Assembly (NCBI GenBank): GCA_012512705.1
Contig: JAAZDR010000279.1
Location: 1 to 5,938 of the forward strand
Direction of reading: 5' to 3'
Length of the DNA stretch: 5,938 nucleotides
From: Bacillota bacterium
GTDB lineage: Bacteria > Bacillota > Dethiobacteria > DTU022 > JAAZDR01
Positions within the stretch are counted from its first letter, which is position 1. The number at the start of each line of letters is the position of its first letter. The translations under genes were made by a program, and so were the position numbers. Under the pieces are notes generated by a model that saw only the letters and a list, made by a program, of their open reading frames with translations, was not told where the DNA came from and did no database searches. Positions 5,624 to 5,938 of the stretch are shown one piece after another.

Positions 5624-5938
5624 TTAAACCTCCTTCTTAAATTTCTTTAATACAGCAAGACGTGGGTCAACATTGTCGTAGGTACAGTTACATTCCTCAA
5701 AATTAAGGTTTCTCCCACATAAAGGACAAATACCACGGCAATTCTCTTGGCAGAGGGCTTTTAGCGGAAGGTTGAGCAAAACGAGTTCCCGAAAATAAGG
5801 TGTTAGATCCACAAAACCATGTTCGATGATCAAGTGTTCAGAGTCTGTTTGCCCCTCCCGAGATAAAGGGAAGCTTTCTTTAAACTCTAAATCAAGAACA
5901 CAGTTGAAATTTTGCAGGCAGCGCACACACTGTAGGTC
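5624..5938 (-). CDS. yceD: YceD/DUF177 family protein, N-terminus beyond the window
   Basis: YceD proteins (YlbN in Bacillus) are encoded beside rpmF in most bacteria; a role in 23S rRNA or large-subunit maturation has been proposed, but the molecular function is not settled. The visible 104 residues run to the window edge without a stop, so the gene is partial; members are usually about 165-175 residues, so some 60-70 are missing. A CVRC pair (visible residues 4-7) matches the conserved Cys-x-x-Cys-Leu of the family. The C-terminal half has LKALC, CRGICPLCG, NLNFEECNC and DPRLAVLKKF, all typical of DUF177. An apparent GTG start at 5924-5926 is false, because it would cut through the CVRC motif. 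The final K-E-V codons contain the rpmF ribosome binding site. Confidence 0.9.
   Translation of the reverse strand, partial: DLQCVRCLQNFNCVLDLEFKESFPLSREGQTDSEHLIIEHGFVDLTPYFRELVLLNLPLKALCQENCRGICPLCGRNLNFEECNCTYDNVDPRLAVLKKFKKEV

Noticed and set aside
1..5938. Defence system, prophage, insertion sequence, CRISPR array or other accessory module
   Set aside because: Every long frame is a core lipid or ribosomal gene in conserved order; no transposase, terminal inverted repeat, direct-repeat array or foreign-looking composition was seen.

Overview
The window is one fatty-acid and phospholipid biosynthesis locus, with every real gene on the minus strand. Read in the direction of transcription (right to left) the order is yceD (DUF177, 5' end cut by the window edge) - rpmF - plsX - fabH - fabK - fabD - fabG - acpP - fabF (only its first 61 codons are inside). 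This is the yceD-rpmF-plsX-fabH-fabD-fabG-acpP-fabF order known from Escherichia coli, with fabK inserted between fabH and fabD. The FMN-type enoyl reductase FabK, the strong AGGAGG-type ribosome binding sites, the mixed ATG/TTG starts, the moderately low GC (judged by eye) and the CxxC/CxxC zinc-ribbon form of L32 all point to a Firmicute, most likely of the class Clostridia. I cannot name a genus.

Region by region. 5624-5938 holds the C-terminal two thirds of the YceD/DUF177 protein, and 5447-5620 holds ribosomal protein L32; the rpmF ribosome binding site lies inside the end of yceD. 5292-5446 is the longest non-coding stretch (155 bases). It contains a large imperfect hairpin, a weak promoter-like pair and a leader that can be drawn in a second, competing fold. 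4296-5291 is plsX (TTG start), 3268-4257 fabH, 2256-3227 fabK, 1308-2255 fabD and 571-1308 fabG; fabK/fabD abut and fabD/fabG overlap by one base. 272-499 is acpP, with a ribosome binding site matching the 16S tail over ten bases. 186-271 holds a perfect 14-bp hairpin just after acpP and a promoter-like pair before fabF. 1-185 is the start of fabF. No stretch longer than 300 bases lacks a gene.

How the genes work together. FabD loads malonyl onto the acyl carrier protein AcpP. FabH condenses acetyl-CoA with malonyl-ACP, FabG reduces the beta-keto group, a dehydratase (not encoded here) removes water, FabK reduces the enoyl group, and FabF runs the later condensations. PlsX moves the finished acyl chain from ACP to phosphate to start phospholipid synthesis. 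The malonyl-CoA-forming acc genes and fabZ are not in the window.

I see no defence system, mobile element, RNA gene, CRISPR array or otherwise unknown system. The points most worth a second look are regulatory: no fapR gene and no FapR-like box is seen where many Firmicutes have them, and the two structured intergenic regions may divide the locus into three transcription units (yceD-rpmF, plsX to acpP, and fabF).
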